From assembly GCF_016862455.1 (NCBI RefSeq), contig NZ_BOMZ01000044.1, positions 62,001 to 126,000 of the forward strand: 64,000 nucleotides of DNA. The letters run 5' to 3'. The notes below the pieces were generated by a model. That model ran no database searches. It worked only from the letters and a program-made list of their open reading frames with translations, and was not told where the DNA came from. Source of the DNA: Actinoplanes utahensis (GTDB lineage Bacteria > Actinomycetota > Actinomycetes > Mycobacteriales > Micromonosporaceae). Shown here piece by piece: positions 42,643 through 51,581 of this stretch. The translations under genes were made by a program, and so were the position numbers. The stretch's first letter is position 1, and each line of letters opens with the position of its first letter.

Positions 42643-44418
42643 ATTCACCGCCCGCCGCCGGAGATCATCATCAGCGCCAGCATCGAAGACACCGATATCG
42701 ACAACGAGGACGTCAGCGCCGAGGAAACGGCCGCCGGCCCCGCCGACGAGGACGTCAGCGCCGAGGAGACGACCGACGGCCTCGCCGAGGAGGACGTCAG
42801 CGCCCCCACCGACGAGGACGTCAGCGCCGAGGAGACGGCCGGCGAGCCCGTCGACGAGGACATCGACCTCACGCTGGAGGCTCCCCGGCCGCCGGAGCCC
42901 GCCGCCACCCGCTGGGAGCGCCTCCGGGACCGGATCTGGTCCATCCCCGTCGAGCAGGTGTGGGCGATGGTCCGGGCCGTCCTGGTCACGGTTCCGGCGT
43001 TCGCGGTGCCCGGCGTGACGGCCGCGGTGCTCGCCGGATGGGCGCTGGACCGGCCCGCGTTCTGGGCCGACGAGCTGGCCACCCGCGGCGCGATCGCGCT
43101 GGACTGGGACCAGCTGTGGCAGCTGTCCGAGTCGGTGGACGCGGTGCTCACGCCGTACTACGTGGTTCTCAAGTTCCTCACCGGGGGCGCCGGCGACGCG
43201 GTGGCCCTGCGCCTGCCGTCCCTGATCGCGGTCGTCGCCACCACCCTGGTCGTCGTCGCGCTGGGCCGCCGGGCCGGCGGCGAGACCACCGGGCTGCTGT
43301 CCGGCCTGCTGTTCGCCGTGCTTCCGGTCAGTTCGCGCTACGCGCAGGAGGCCCGGCCGTACGCGTTCGTCATGCTCTTCGCCGCCCTCTCCCTGCTGGC
43401 TCTGCTCCTGCTGCTGGACCGGCCGACCCTCTGGCGGGCCGTCGGGTACGCCGCCGCGGTCGCCGTCACCGGCCTGTTCCATCCGCTCAGCGCGCTGCTC
43501 ATGCTGGCCGGCCACGCCGTCATCGGCTGGCGCCGGTGGAAGCTGTGGACGATCGCCGCCGCCGTGGGCAGCCTCACCGCGATCGTCATCAGCGTGCGCG
43601 CGGCCGGGCAGGCGGCCCAGGTCTCCTGGATCGACACGGTCGACACCGACACCGTGCGCAGGCTGCCGGAACAGCTGTTCGTCTCCGGTATCGCCGGCGG
43701 TCTGGTCCTCGGTCTCGCCGTGGCCGGTCTGCGCCGTGACCGGGTGACGATGGCCCTGGCCGGCGCCGGACTGCTCCCGCCGGCCCTGCTGCTGATCGCC
43801 GGCACCGTCGCGCCCGTCTGGGTGGCCCGTTACGCGCTGGTGGCCGTACCCGCGCTGGTGGTCCTCGCCGTCCGCACCGCGGCCCGGACCGGCCGGATCA
43901 AGGCGGCGCTGGTGGTGGCGCTGACCGCGTTCCTGGCCTACCCCGCGCAGCTGGACATCCGCCAACCGGACGGGCACTGGCAGGACTCGTCCCGGATCGC
44001 CGACGTGATTCTCCCGTACCAGCTGGACGGCGACGTGGTCGTCTTCCCGGACAACCATCCCAGTATCGGGTGGGCGGCCCGGGACATCTACGAGACGTAC
44101 GTGCCGATGCCGCGGCCGCCGGACGTGCTGGCCATCGCCCCGCAACGCGCCGACGGCCACTTCCTGGCCCGCGAGTGCGACGACGTGGCCGCCTGTCTCG
44201 GCGCCCCGCCCCGCATCTGGATCGTCCGCGCCGACACCGCCATCGATCCGCTGCAGGACATGTCCCCGGCCAAGCAGGTGCTGATCCACACCGGTTACCG
44301 GGTCAAGTACCGCTGGAACTACCGCCAGCTCAGCGTCATCCTGATGGAGCAGCGCCCACCGAAGACCCCCGCCCGGCCCACGGTCAAGGCCCCGGTCAAA
44401 CCAGCGGTCAGGCGGTGA
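42643..44418 (+). CDS. Membrane glycosyltransferase (GT39/PMT-like) with acidic repeat N-terminus, up to 591 aa
   Basis: About ten membrane helices from residue 105 on. The first outside loop has FWADELATRGAIALD, whose Asp-Glu pair matches the catalytic acidic residues of lipid-sugar-dependent mannosyltransferases, and SSRYAQEARPYAFVMLFAAL is the next conserved piece. The frame is clearly coding back to about 42655: an acidic domain with four copies of DEDVSAEET-type repeats. Yet no ATG, GTG or TTG occurs before GTG 42952; the frame opens after TAG 42631-42633. An ATT at 42643, placed six bases after a -10-like hexamer, is the only candidate for a full-length start. The C-terminus is basic and Pro-rich. 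Confidence 0.75.
   Translation: MHRPPPEIIISASIEDTDIDNEDVSAEETAAGPADEDVSAEETTDGLAEEDVSAPTDEDVSAEETAGEPVDEDIDLTLEAPRPPEPAATRWERLRDRIWSIPVEQVWAMVRAVLVTVPAFAVPGVTAAVLAGWALDRPAFWADELATRGAIALDWDQLWQLSESVDAVLTPYYVVLKFLTGGAGDAVALRLPSLIAVVATTLVVVALGRRAGGETTGLLSGLLFAVLPVSSRYAQEARPYAFVMLFAALSLLALLLLLDRPTLWRAVGYAAAVAVTGLFHPLSALLMLAGHAVIGWRRWKLWTIAAAVGSLTAIVISVRAAGQAAQVSWIDTVDTDTVRRLPEQLFVSGIAGGLVLGLAVAGLRRDRVTMALAGAGLLPPALLLIAGTVAPVWVARYALVAVPALVVLAVRTAARTGRIKAALVVALTAFLAYPAQLDIRQPDGHWQDSSRIADVILPYQLDGDVVVFPDNHPSIGWAARDIYETYVPMPRPPDVLAIAPQRADGHFLARECDDVAACLGAPPRIWIVRADTAIDPLQDMSPAKQVLIHTGYRVKYRWNYRQLSVILMEQRPPKTPARPTVKAPVKPAVRR
42682..42870 (+). repeat. In-frame repeats coding for DEDVSAEET
   Basis: GACGAGGACGTCAGCGCCGA recurs four times with small changes between 42697 and 42840, making an acidic, probably unstructured cytoplasmic region. 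Confidence 0.8.
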
Positions 44419-45016
44419 GCGCGCCGTTGTCGATGATCAGGTCCGCGGTCTCGCGGACCTGATCGGAGGCGTAGAAGGCGTCCTCCTGACGGGCCCAGCG
44501 GGACCAGTGCGGGGCGTAGGTCTGCCCGTCCCGGTCGAGCGCGCGCCGCTTGCGCTCCGGCGTGGGGCATTCGATCCAGACGACCCCGGCGAGGTACGGC
44601 CGGAGCACCCGCCCGCCGGACCCCACCCCCTCGACGACCACCCGGTCGCTGTCCGGCACCCGATGTTCGCCGGTGTACTCCCCGGCCGCCCAGTCCCAGC
44701 GCCGCCACACGGCGGGACGCCCCGCCGCGAGCGGGACCAGCACCCAGTCGTGCAGCACCCGCACCCCGTCGCGCAGCCCGTCCCACCCCGGGTAGAGATC
44801 GTCCATGTGCAGGACCGGCGCACCGAGCCGCTCCCCCACCGCCCGCGCGATCGTCGTCTTCCCCGCACCGGACCGCCCCTCGACCGCGATCACCCGCGGG
44901 CGGGCCCCCGGTCGCGGCAGACCCTCCGCCCACGCCACGATCCGCTCGGCGGCCGTCCCGGCCTCCGCACTCGTCCCTCCCGGCGCTCGCGGTTCCGTAG
45001 CCGTCACTTCCGCCAT
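44408..45016 (-). CDS. P-loop kinase of the uridine-kinase type, 202 aa
   Basis: Small nucleotide-binding kinase. Walker A is VIAVEGRSGAGKTTIARAVG near residues 42-60; LHMDDLYPGWDGLRDGVRVL holds the Asp pair typical of uridine kinase-like enzymes, and VVVEGVGSGGRVLRPYLAGV is the following strand. A lid-type Arg region ERKRRALDRDGQT is present. The substrate is unknown. Its 3' end overlaps the convergent glycosyltransferase gene by 11 bp. Confidence 0.85.
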   Translation of the reverse strand: MAEVTATEPRAPGGTSAEAGTAAERIVAWAEGLPRPGARPRVIAVEGRSGAGKTTIARAVGERLGAPVLHMDDLYPGWDGLRDGVRVLHDWVLVPLAAGRPAVWRRWDWAAGEYTGEHRVPDSDRVVVEGVGSGGRVLRPYLAGVVWIECPTPERKRRALDRDGQTYAPHWSRWARQEDAFYASDQVRETADLIIDNGALTA

Positions 45017-45072
45017 CCCCGGCCCGTACCCGTCACTTCCGCCACTCCCGGCCCATACCCATCAGTTCCGCC
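45002..45072. repeat. 29-bp tandem repeat across the kinase gene start
   Basis: A 29-bp unit beginning CGTCACTTCCGCCA occurs at 45002-45030 and 45031-45059, with a partial third at 45060-45072. The first unit contains the start codon and first codons of the kinase, so the gene start has been duplicated upstream. Confidence 0.82.
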
Positions 45073-45127
45073 GGGCTGTCGGTCCACGGGTGGAGGTACC
45101 CGAGCGTCACAGGGACGTGGGTGCGGG

Positions 45128-45868
45128 TCATCGGGGGGCGCCTGTCAGCAGATCGGTGAGACGGCGGCGCAGCTTGACGAATGCGGGGTCGTCGACGACG
45201 TCGTCGCGGCGGGGGCGGTCGAAGGGGACGGTGACCTTCTCCAGGATGGTGGCGGGGCGCCGGGAGAAGACGTAGACGGTGTCGGAGAGGAGCAGGGCCT
45301 CCTCGATGTTGTGGGTGACGAAGAGGACGGCGCGGCGGTTCGCCTCCCAGATGTCCAGCAGCCAGCGGTGCATCTCGAGGCGGGTCATCGCGTCGAGGGC
45401 GCTGAACGGTTCGTCGAGGCACAGCAGCGGCTGGTCGGAGAGCAGCGCACGGAGGAACGCGACGCGCTGTTGCATGCCGCCGGAGAGCTGATGGGGATAG
45501 GACCTGGCGAACCCGTCCAGCCCGACCCTGGCAAGCCACTCCCGCGCCTGCATCCGGTCCGCTTTGCCCCGGATTTCTTGGCTCAGTACGACATTGGCCT
45601 CGATAGTGCGCCACGGCATGAGGGCCGGCTGCTGCGGCATGTAGCCGATCATCCCTCGGCGGGCCTTCACGCCATTGACGGAGATCTCGCCTTTTGCGGG
45701 GGTGAGCAGGCCGCCGATCAGGTGGAAGAGGGTGCTCTTGCCGCTTCCCGAGGGGCCGACGATCGAAACGAACTCCCCCGCTGCCACGGTCAGCGAGATG
45801 TCCGAGATGACGGGCAGATCGCCGAAGGAATGGCTGAGATCACGAACGGACAGAGCCTCAGTCACCAC
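45128..45868 (-). CDS. ABC importer ATPase (ThiZ/SsuB/TauB type), 246 aa
   Basis: Drives the importer encoded by the next two genes. Walker A VGPSGSGKSTLFHLIGG, Q-loop YMPQQPALMPW, signature YPHQLSGGMQQRVAFLRALL, Walker B LLCLDEPFSALDAMTRLEMH and switch His FVTHNIEEALL are all in place. The family serves nitrate, sulfonate, taurine and thiamine-precursor importers. Its start overlaps the permease gene by 11 bp. Confidence 0.93.
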   Translation of the reverse strand: MVTEALSVRDLSHSFGDLPVISDISLTVAAGEFVSIVGPSGSGKSTLFHLIGGLLTPAKGEISVNGVKARRGMIGYMPQQPALMPWRTIEANVVLSQEIRGKADRMQAREWLARVGLDGFARSYPHQLSGGMQQRVAFLRALLSDQPLLCLDEPFSALDAMTRLEMHRWLLDIWEANRRAVLFVTHNIEEALLLSDTVYVFSRRPATILEKVTVPFDRPRRDDVVDDPAFVKLRRRLTDLLTGAPR

Positions 45869-46607
45869 GACGCCCCTTGACGGTCAGCTTCTCCAGCAGG
45901 ACGACCAGGCCGAAGATCACCAGCGCCAGGACGATCACGATCCCGATCGCGACGAACATCCGGTCCGCCCGGAACGCCGACTTCTGGATCATCATGTACT
46001 GCCCGATCCCCTTCTCGGCGCCGAGCCACTCGGAGACGATCGCGCCGAACACGCTGTACGTCGCCGCGATCTTCAGCCCGGAGAACATCGTCGGCAGCGC
46101 GTGCGGCCACTGCAGCTTGGTGAACAACTGCCGCCGGTTCGCCCCGCTCATCAGCAGGTAGTCGGCGATCAGCGGGTCGCTGCGGCGCAGCCCGTCCAGG
46201 GTGGCCACCGCCACCGGGAAGAAGCAGACCAGGATGATCACCACGATCTTCGGGGCCAGCCCGAAGCCGAGCCAGACCACGAGCAGTGGCGCGATCGCGA
46301 TCACCGGCACGTTCTGGCTGATCACCAGCAGCGGGTAGACGGCGGCGCGGACCACCGGGATCAGGTGCAGCAGAACGGCGACGAGGAGCCCGGTGGCCAC
46401 GCCGGCGCCGAACCCGTACACCGTCAGCTCCGCCGTGGCCAGAGTGTGGTCGGTGAGCGCCTCGCGCTGCAGCAGCCCGGCCTCCCCGATGTCGGCGGGG
46501 CTGGGCAGCAGCCAGGTGTCGACGCCGGAGACGCTGGTGTAGAGCTGCCACCCGGCGATCAGCAGGATCAGCGTGATCGCCGGGGGCAGGACGCGCTTGA
46601 GGGTCAC
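45858..46607 (-). CDS. ABC importer permease (ThiX/SsuC type), 249 aa
   Basis: Six helices, beginning LPPAITLILLIAGWQLYTSV. The EAA-type loop is LMSGANRRQLFTKLQWPHAL, and LPTMFSGLKIAATYSVFGAI, with SEWLGAEKGIGQYM next, is the typical family ending. It overlaps the binding-protein gene by 4 bp and the ATPase gene by 11 bp, so the three are one coupled operon. Confidence 0.92.
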   Translation of the reverse strand: MTLKRVLPPAITLILLIAGWQLYTSVSGVDTWLLPSPADIGEAGLLQREALTDHTLATAELTVYGFGAGVATGLLVAVLLHLIPVVRAAVYPLLVISQNVPVIAIAPLLVVWLGFGLAPKIVVIILVCFFPVAVATLDGLRRSDPLIADYLLMSGANRRQLFTKLQWPHALPTMFSGLKIAATYSVFGAIVSEWLGAEKGIGQYMMIQKSAFRADRMFVAIGIVIVLALVIFGLVVLLEKLTVKGRRGD

Positions 46608-47617
46608 GCCGAGGGCAGGAAGTCGTTGGTGTACGCCTTCGTGCCGTCCACCTTCGTGGTGATGACCTTCTGGTCGTACAGCCAGTCGGAGAACCCGGTC
46701 CAGATCTCGGCCTTCTGCTCACCCCAGCGGGCGGCGTCGTCCTGGTACTTCGGGCTGAGCCACTCCTGGCTCTTGCGCACGAGCTCGGCGTTCAGGTCGG
46801 GAGCGGCCTTGAGCAGGAGGTCCGCGGACTCGGCGTGGTTCTTCGCGGCGTACACGTACCCCTCGGAGACCGCCGCGGTGAACCTCTTGACGAGGTCGGC
46901 GTCGCCGGAGATCCGCTTCTCGTTGGTGATCAGGATCGGGGTGTAGAAGTCGAGCGCCTTGTCGTAGTCCTTGACGTACTGGATGTTGACCGGCTCACCG
47001 CGCAGCTCGGCCTCGATGCCGGTCCACCCGTAGTAGATCCACTGGAAGTCGATCCCCTTCTTGGTGGCGGCGAAGAAGTCGGCGTCGCCGACGTTGACCG
47101 TCTTGACCGCTGCCGCGTCGCCGCCGTCGGCCGCCACGATGGTCTTGAGCAGCGGCGCCTCGATCGGGCCGCCCCAGCCGCCGTACGTCTTCCCCGCGTA
47201 CTGCGCCGGCCGGGTCAGGTTGCGGTCCTTGGGCGAGGCGAAGCCGGAGGTGTTGTGCTGGACGACCGCGGCGATCGAGACCAGCGGCGCGCCCTCGGCC
47301 CGGGCCTGGGTGAGCGACTCCTGCGCGCTGATCGCGAACGGGATCTTGTCGGCGGCGACCAGCGCGGCGGGGTCGGCGTCGCCCGGCTGGACGATCTCCA
47401 CCTCCAGGCCGCGGGCGGCGAAGAAGCCCTTGGCCTGGGCCACGTAGAGGCCGGTGTGGTTGGTGTTGGGCGTCCAGTCGAGGGCGACCTGGATCTTCGT
47501 CAGCCCGGCCGCGCTCTTCTCCTCGGCGCCGCTGTCGCCGCAGGCCGCGGTGGCCAGGGCGAGAGAGGCGGCGGCGAGAGAGGCGAGGGCGCGGCGCCGG
47601 GTGATCGCGATATGCAT
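46604..47617 (-). CDS. NMT1/THI5-like substrate-binding protein (ThiY type), 337 aa
   Basis: Exported binding protein with a lipobox-type signal peptide (LASLAAASLALATAAC). The phrase KIQVALDWTPNTNHTGLYVA is the hallmark of ThiY and THI5 proteins, which bind pyrimidine precursors of thiamine such as formylaminopyrimidine. IPFAISAQESLTQARAEGAP and FQWIYYGWTGIEAELRGEPV fit the same fold. The import of a thiamine precursor is the best guess. No TPP riboswitch could be made out in the 250 bp upstream, and no thi genes are nearby. Confidence 0.88.
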   Translation of the reverse strand: MHIAITRRRALASLAAASLALATAACGDSGAEEKSAAGLTKIQVALDWTPNTNHTGLYVAQAKGFFAARGLEVEIVQPGDADPAALVAADKIPFAISAQESLTQARAEGAPLVSIAAVVQHNTSGFASPKDRNLTRPAQYAGKTYGGWGGPIEAPLLKTIVAADGGDAAAVKTVNVGDADFFAATKKGIDFQWIYYGWTGIEAELRGEPVNIQYVKDYDKALDFYTPILITNEKRISGDADLVKRFTAAVSEGYVYAAKNHAESADLLLKAAPDLNAELVRKSQEWLSPKYQDDAARWGEQKAEIWTGFSDWLYDQKVITTKVDGTKAYTNDFLPSA

Positions 47618-47872
47618 TCGGAGGAACTTTCGGTCGATTCTTCGGTGTTTCCGGCAACGTACGCTCAGCGGTCACCGCTCACCAGGGAGGGGTGACCGGC
47701 ATTACTCAGTGGCCCTACCTCTCATACTGAATCAGTAGGAAAAGCTGCCCGGCTCGTACCGCCGGTGGCGCCCGATCGCGGTTCATCCGTTTCGTGAGCG
47801 ACCGGCCTCACCCGGCCGCCACACTGCGGTAGCCGAATCCACAGGTCAGCCACAGGATTCCCGGCCAGGCTC

Positions 47873-48028
47873 ATGCTCCCTCCCGTCCCCTCTCATGCCC
47901 AGGAGCCCCGGCGTGAATCCGTCATCCCGGCCTGGTTCCGGATGCGGCCCACCGGGATGCCGGACGAGCTGCTGTGGGCGGTCGGGGTCTCGTACACCGG
48001 CAGCCGTGCGAACCCGCCGGTGAACTAA
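47873..48028 (+). CDS. Possible small protein or gene fragment, 51 aa
   Basis: An open frame from ATG 47873 to TAA 48026-48028 reads MLPPVPSHAQ, then ESVIPAWFRMRPTGMPDELL and WAVGVSYTGSRANPPVN. The middle looks like real protein rather than chance, but no family is recognised and there is no ribosome site, so a leftover 3' end of a larger gene is likely. It overlaps the last 3 bp of the convergent oxidoreductase gene. The stretch 47618-47872 shows nothing else. Confidence 0.35.
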   Translation: MLPPVPSHAQEPRRESVIPAWFRMRPTGMPDELLWAVGVSYTGSRANPPVN

Positions 48029-50283
48029 CGCCGTTCCAGGCGGACCTGCACCCACTTGGAGGTGGGGGTTCCGCTCTCCTCGGCCTGCGAGTCGAGCGGG
48101 ACCAGCGGGTTCGTCTCCGGGTAGTAGGCGGCGACGCAGCCCTTCGGGGTGTCGTAGGCGACCAGCCGGAACCGGTCGGCCCGCCGCTCGACCCCGTCGG
48201 TCCACTCGGAGACCAGGTCGACCACGTCGCCGTCGGCGAACCCGAGCTCGTCCAGGTCGGCGGCGTTGATGAAGACCACCCGCCGCCCCTGGCTGATCCC
48301 CCGGTACCGGTCGTCGAGGCCGTAGACGGTGGTGTTGAACTGGTCGTGGCTGCGCAGCGTCTGCAACACGAGCCGGCCCGGCGGCACCGTCATCACCTCG
48401 AGCGGGCTGACCGTGAAGACGGCCCGGCCCTCCCGGGTGGGGAAGGTCCGGGAGTCGCGCGGCGGGTGCGGCATGGTGAACCCGCCGGCCCGGATCTTCG
48501 CGGCGTAGTCGTCGCAGCCCGGCACCACCCGCCCGATCCGGTCCCGGATCGTCTCGTAGTCCCCGGCGAACTCCGCCCACGGGATCCCGTACCGGTCGCC
48601 GAGCGCCGCCCCGGCGATGCCGCAGACGATGTCGACCTCGGAGCGCAGCAGCGGCCCGGCCGGGTCGGAGCGGCCGCGGGAGGCGTGCACCGCCGACATC
48701 GAGTCCTCCACGGTGACCCGCTGCACCCGGCCGCCGGTCAGGTCCTGCTCGGTGCGCCCGAGGGTCGGCAGGATCAGCGCGGTCCGCCCCGCCTCGACGT
48801 GGCTGCGGTTGAGCTTGGTGGAGATCTGCACGGTCAGCGCCGCGTTCCGCATCGCGGCGGCGGTCACCTCGGTGTCGGACATCGCGCCGACGAAGTTGCC
48901 GCCGAGCGCGACGAACACCTTCGCCCGCCCGTCACGGAACGCCTTGACCGTGTCGACCGCGTCGTGGCCGTGCTCGCGCGGCGGCTCGAACCCGAACTCG
49001 TCGCGCAGCCGGTCCAGGAAGGCCGCCGGTGGCTTCTCCCAGATGCCCATGCTCCGGTCGCCCTGCACGTTGGAGTGCCCGCGGACCGGGCACAGTCCCG
49101 CGCCGGGTTTGCCGATCATGCCCTGGAGCAGGGCGACGTTGACGAACTCCTTGATCGTGGCGACCGCGTTGCGGTGCTGGGTGATGCCCATCGCCCAGCA
49201 GTGCACGATCCGTTTCGACGAGGCCAGCATGTCCGCGGCCGCCTCGATCTCGGCCCAGGTCAGCCCGGTCGCGGCGAGCACCTGATCGCGGTCGATCCGG
49301 TCGACGTGCGCGGCCCACGCCTCGAAGCCGACCGTCGACGAGGCGATGAACTCGCGGTCGGCCACGTCCCGGGCCAGCAGCAGGTGGCCGATCGCCTGCC
49401 AGAGGGCCAGGTCGCCGTTGGAGCGGATGCGCAGCAGCCGGTCGGCCAGCGCGGTGCCCTTACCGGCCAGGCCGCGCGCCTTCTGCGGGTTGTCGAAGCG
49501 GATCAGCCCGGCCTCCGGCAGCGGGTTGATCGCCAGGATCTTCGCGCCGTCCCGCTTGGCGATCTCCAGCGCGGTCAGCATCCGGGGGTGGTTGGTGCCC
49601 GGGTTCTGCCCGCTGACCACGATCAGGTCGGCCTGGTGCAGGTCGTCGAGGGTGACCGAGCCCTTGCCGATGCCGATGGTGCGCATCAGGGCGGTGCCGG
49701 TCGACTCGTGGCACATGTTCGAGCAGTCCGGGAGGTTGTTGGTGCCGAACGCGCGGGCCAGCAGCTGGTAGACGAACGCGGCCTCGTTGCTGGCCCGCCC
49801 GGAGGTGTAGAAGGCCGCCTCGTCCGGGCTGTCCAGGCTCGCCAGAGCGGCACCGACCAGGTCGAACGCCTCCTCCCAGGAGATCGGCTCGTAGTGCGTG
49901 CCGCCGTCGCGCCGAACCATCGGGTGGGTGAGCCGGCCCTGCTTCTCCAGCCAGTGGTCGGTGCGCCCGGCGAGGTCGGCGATCGCATGCTCCGCGAAGA
50001 ACGCGGGCCCGACGGTGTCCCGCTGACCCTCCCAGGCGACCGCCTTCGCCCCGTTCTCGCAGAACTCGGCGGTGTGCCGCCGGCCGGCCGGATCCGGCCA
50101 GGCGCAGCTCATGCAGTCGACGCCGTCGTGCTGGTTCAGGGTGCGCAGGTTGCGCACGGTCTTGCGCACACCCATCTTCTGTACGGCGTTGGCGAGGCTC
50201 AGCCGCACCGCCTCGAGCCCGGCCGCGTGATCCGCCGGCGGTCCCACCCGCAGACCGGCGTCCTCGTCGTCGAAGGCTGGCAT
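48025..50283 (-). CDS. FdhF/YdeP-type molybdopterin oxidoreductase, 752 aa
   Basis: Formate-dehydrogenase-like molybdopterin enzyme, TIGR01701 type. The N-terminal HDGVDCMSCAWPDPAGRRHT replaces the usual 4Fe-4S motif with fewer Cys. FYTSGRASNEAAFVYQLLAR and NNLPDCSNMCHESTGTALMR mark the cofactor-binding region, and VSGQNPGTNHPRMLTALEIA plus QGDRSMGIWEKPPAAFLDRL are typical. The C-terminal molydop-binding domain is present (LQTLRSHDQFNTTVYGLDDR). Characterised YdeP takes part in acid resistance; the true substrate is unknown. ATG 50283 has GGGGAGGGG just upstream. An accessory fdhD gene is not seen here. Confidence 0.9.
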   Translation of the reverse strand: MPAFDDEDAGLRVGPPADHAAGLEAVRLSLANAVQKMGVRKTVRNLRTLNQHDGVDCMSCAWPDPAGRRHTAEFCENGAKAVAWEGQRDTVGPAFFAEHAIADLAGRTDHWLEKQGRLTHPMVRRDGGTHYEPISWEEAFDLVGAALASLDSPDEAAFYTSGRASNEAAFVYQLLARAFGTNNLPDCSNMCHESTGTALMRTIGIGKGSVTLDDLHQADLIVVSGQNPGTNHPRMLTALEIAKRDGAKILAINPLPEAGLIRFDNPQKARGLAGKGTALADRLLRIRSNGDLALWQAIGHLLLARDVADREFIASSTVGFEAWAAHVDRIDRDQVLAATGLTWAEIEAAADMLASSKRIVHCWAMGITQHRNAVATIKEFVNVALLQGMIGKPGAGLCPVRGHSNVQGDRSMGIWEKPPAAFLDRLRDEFGFEPPREHGHDAVDTVKAFRDGRAKVFVALGGNFVGAMSDTEVTAAAMRNAALTVQISTKLNRSHVEAGRTALILPTLGRTEQDLTGGRVQRVTVEDSMSAVHASRGRSDPAGPLLRSEVDIVCGIAGAALGDRYGIPWAEFAGDYETIRDRIGRVVPGCDDYAAKIRAGGFTMPHPPRDSRTFPTREGRAVFTVSPLEVMTVPPGRLVLQTLRSHDQFNTTVYGLDDRYRGISQGRRVVFINAADLDELGFADGDVVDLVSEWTDGVERRADRFRLVAYDTPKGCVAAYYPETNPLVPLDSQAEESGTPTSKWVQVRLERR

Positions 50284-50369
50284 CGGCCCCTCCCCAGGAT
50301 CGGTGTTCGCCTGCAGTGTCCCCCGCCCACGGTCCACCCTTGCCCGCGGGATCGGCAAGCGATGGAGGC

Positions 50370-51572
50370 TCAGTCGAGGCTGCGCCGCCGGAGCTCGGCC
50401 AGCACCCCGGCGTCCGGCCACGACTCGACCCGGTAACGGGGCGGGGCGAGCAGCGGCTCCGGGCGCAGGCCGGCCTCCTCCTCGGCGACGTGCCACGGCA
50501 CCCGGAATTCGACGCCGGTTCCGGGGCGGGCGAAGGCGACCGAGTCGGCCCGGGGCAGCAGGCTGCTCACGCCGTCGGTCCAGGTGGCGACGGTCTCGGC
50601 CGGGCCGCCGCCGGGTGGCTCGATGGCGACCAGGTTGCCGACGTGCACGTCGACGCCGGCCTTCGTGTACTGCTCGGCGAGCCAGTCGGTCTGGTTGGCG
50701 TACTCGGTGAGGGCCAGGACGGCGGCGGCCCGCCGCGCCGCCAGGTGCTCGGGGTGGCCGGGCGGCGGCGTGTACGGCACGGCCCGCCCGTCCGGGCCGG
50801 CCACGTACCCGACCGGTGACAGGTAGCGCACCGCCTCGGTGAAGACCTGCTCCACCGCGGCGTACAGCCGGTCGCCGCCACGCTCCGGCAGCGGGGTCAG
50901 CAGCAGCGTGTTGTTGTCCGGGGCGAACGCCAGCACCGGGCCGCCCATCCGCTCGCCCACCTCGGCCAGCCAGCCGGGCGCCAGCAGCAGCGAGGTGAAG
51001 TAGCCGTCGCCGTCGTCGAGCATGCTGACCATCGGCCCGTCCCGCCACGGCCGTTCCAGGTTGGCGCGGGCGATCGCGGCCAGATTGTCCCGGGCCACCG
51101 CGAACACCTCGTCGGCCGGGACGCCCCACTCCTCGATGCGGTCGGGCAGCACGTACGCCATCGCCTCCGGGGTGTCGATGACGATCAGCTCCCGCAGGAA
51201 CGGCATGGCGGGGCGGGACAGCGGCGGCCGCATCCCGGCCGGGCCGGCCACCCCGAACGTCACCGGGCGCAGGACGGGGCGCAGTTTGGCGCGTACCGTC
51301 TCCCAGTCGTCCTCGGGCATCGGCGCCATCAGCCGGATCAGTTTCTCCAGCCGGGCCCGGCGCTCCGCCGGGGAGGCGTCCGCCGTCTCCCGGTAGACGT
51401 TGGAGAGGTAGAGGTGGGCGGGGCCGTCCGCGCCGGCCCGATGGATCGCGATGGCGAACTCGTCGGGCCGGTAGTCGGCACGCTCCACGCCGGGGGTGCG
51501 CCGGGCCACCTTGAGTGCGAGCTGCGCGAAACGCCGGCGCGGAGAACCGCCGAACCTGTCCAGCAAACCCAT
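50370..51572 (-). CDS. DUF1444-like protein, 400 aa
   Basis: Soluble protein with no enzyme motif. The phrases LYLSNVYRETADASPAERRA and VLPDRIEEWGVPADEVFAVA, then RDNLAAIARANLE, resemble the DUF1444 (YtpQ) family, though this protein is longer. The C-terminal third has a separate GVDVHVGNLVAIEPPGGGPA domain. The family has no known role. It lies between the oxidoreductase and the MFS pump genes on the same strand, 9 bp before the pump gene's 3' end. Confidence 0.65.
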   Translation of the reverse strand: MGLLDRFGGSPRRRFAQLALKVARRTPGVERADYRPDEFAIAIHRAGADGPAHLYLSNVYRETADASPAERRARLEKLIRLMAPMPEDDWETVRAKLRPVLRPVTFGVAGPAGMRPPLSRPAMPFLRELIVIDTPEAMAYVLPDRIEEWGVPADEVFAVARDNLAAIARANLERPWRDGPMVSMLDDGDGYFTSLLLAPGWLAEVGERMGGPVLAFAPDNNTLLLTPLPERGGDRLYAAVEQVFTEAVRYLSPVGYVAGPDGRAVPYTPPPGHPEHLAARRAAAVLALTEYANQTDWLAEQYTKAGVDVHVGNLVAIEPPGGGPAETVATWTDGVSSLLPRADSVAFARPGTGVEFRVPWHVAEEEAGLRPEPLLAPPRYRVESWPDAGVLAELRRRSLD

Positions 51573-51581
51573 TGGTGGACC

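Noticed and set aside
42590..43018. An alternative ATG-started frame over the acidic repeat region
   Set aside because: It reads as Arg/Ser/Pro-rich noise, while the frame continuous with the glycosyltransferase has ordered acidic repeats and the expected codon pattern.
47618..47872. TPP riboswitch upstream of the ThiY-like importer
   Set aside because: The conserved thi-box elements (CTGAGA and the ACCTGAT-type half) could not be placed in order; only an unrelated GGTGACC hairpin was seen.
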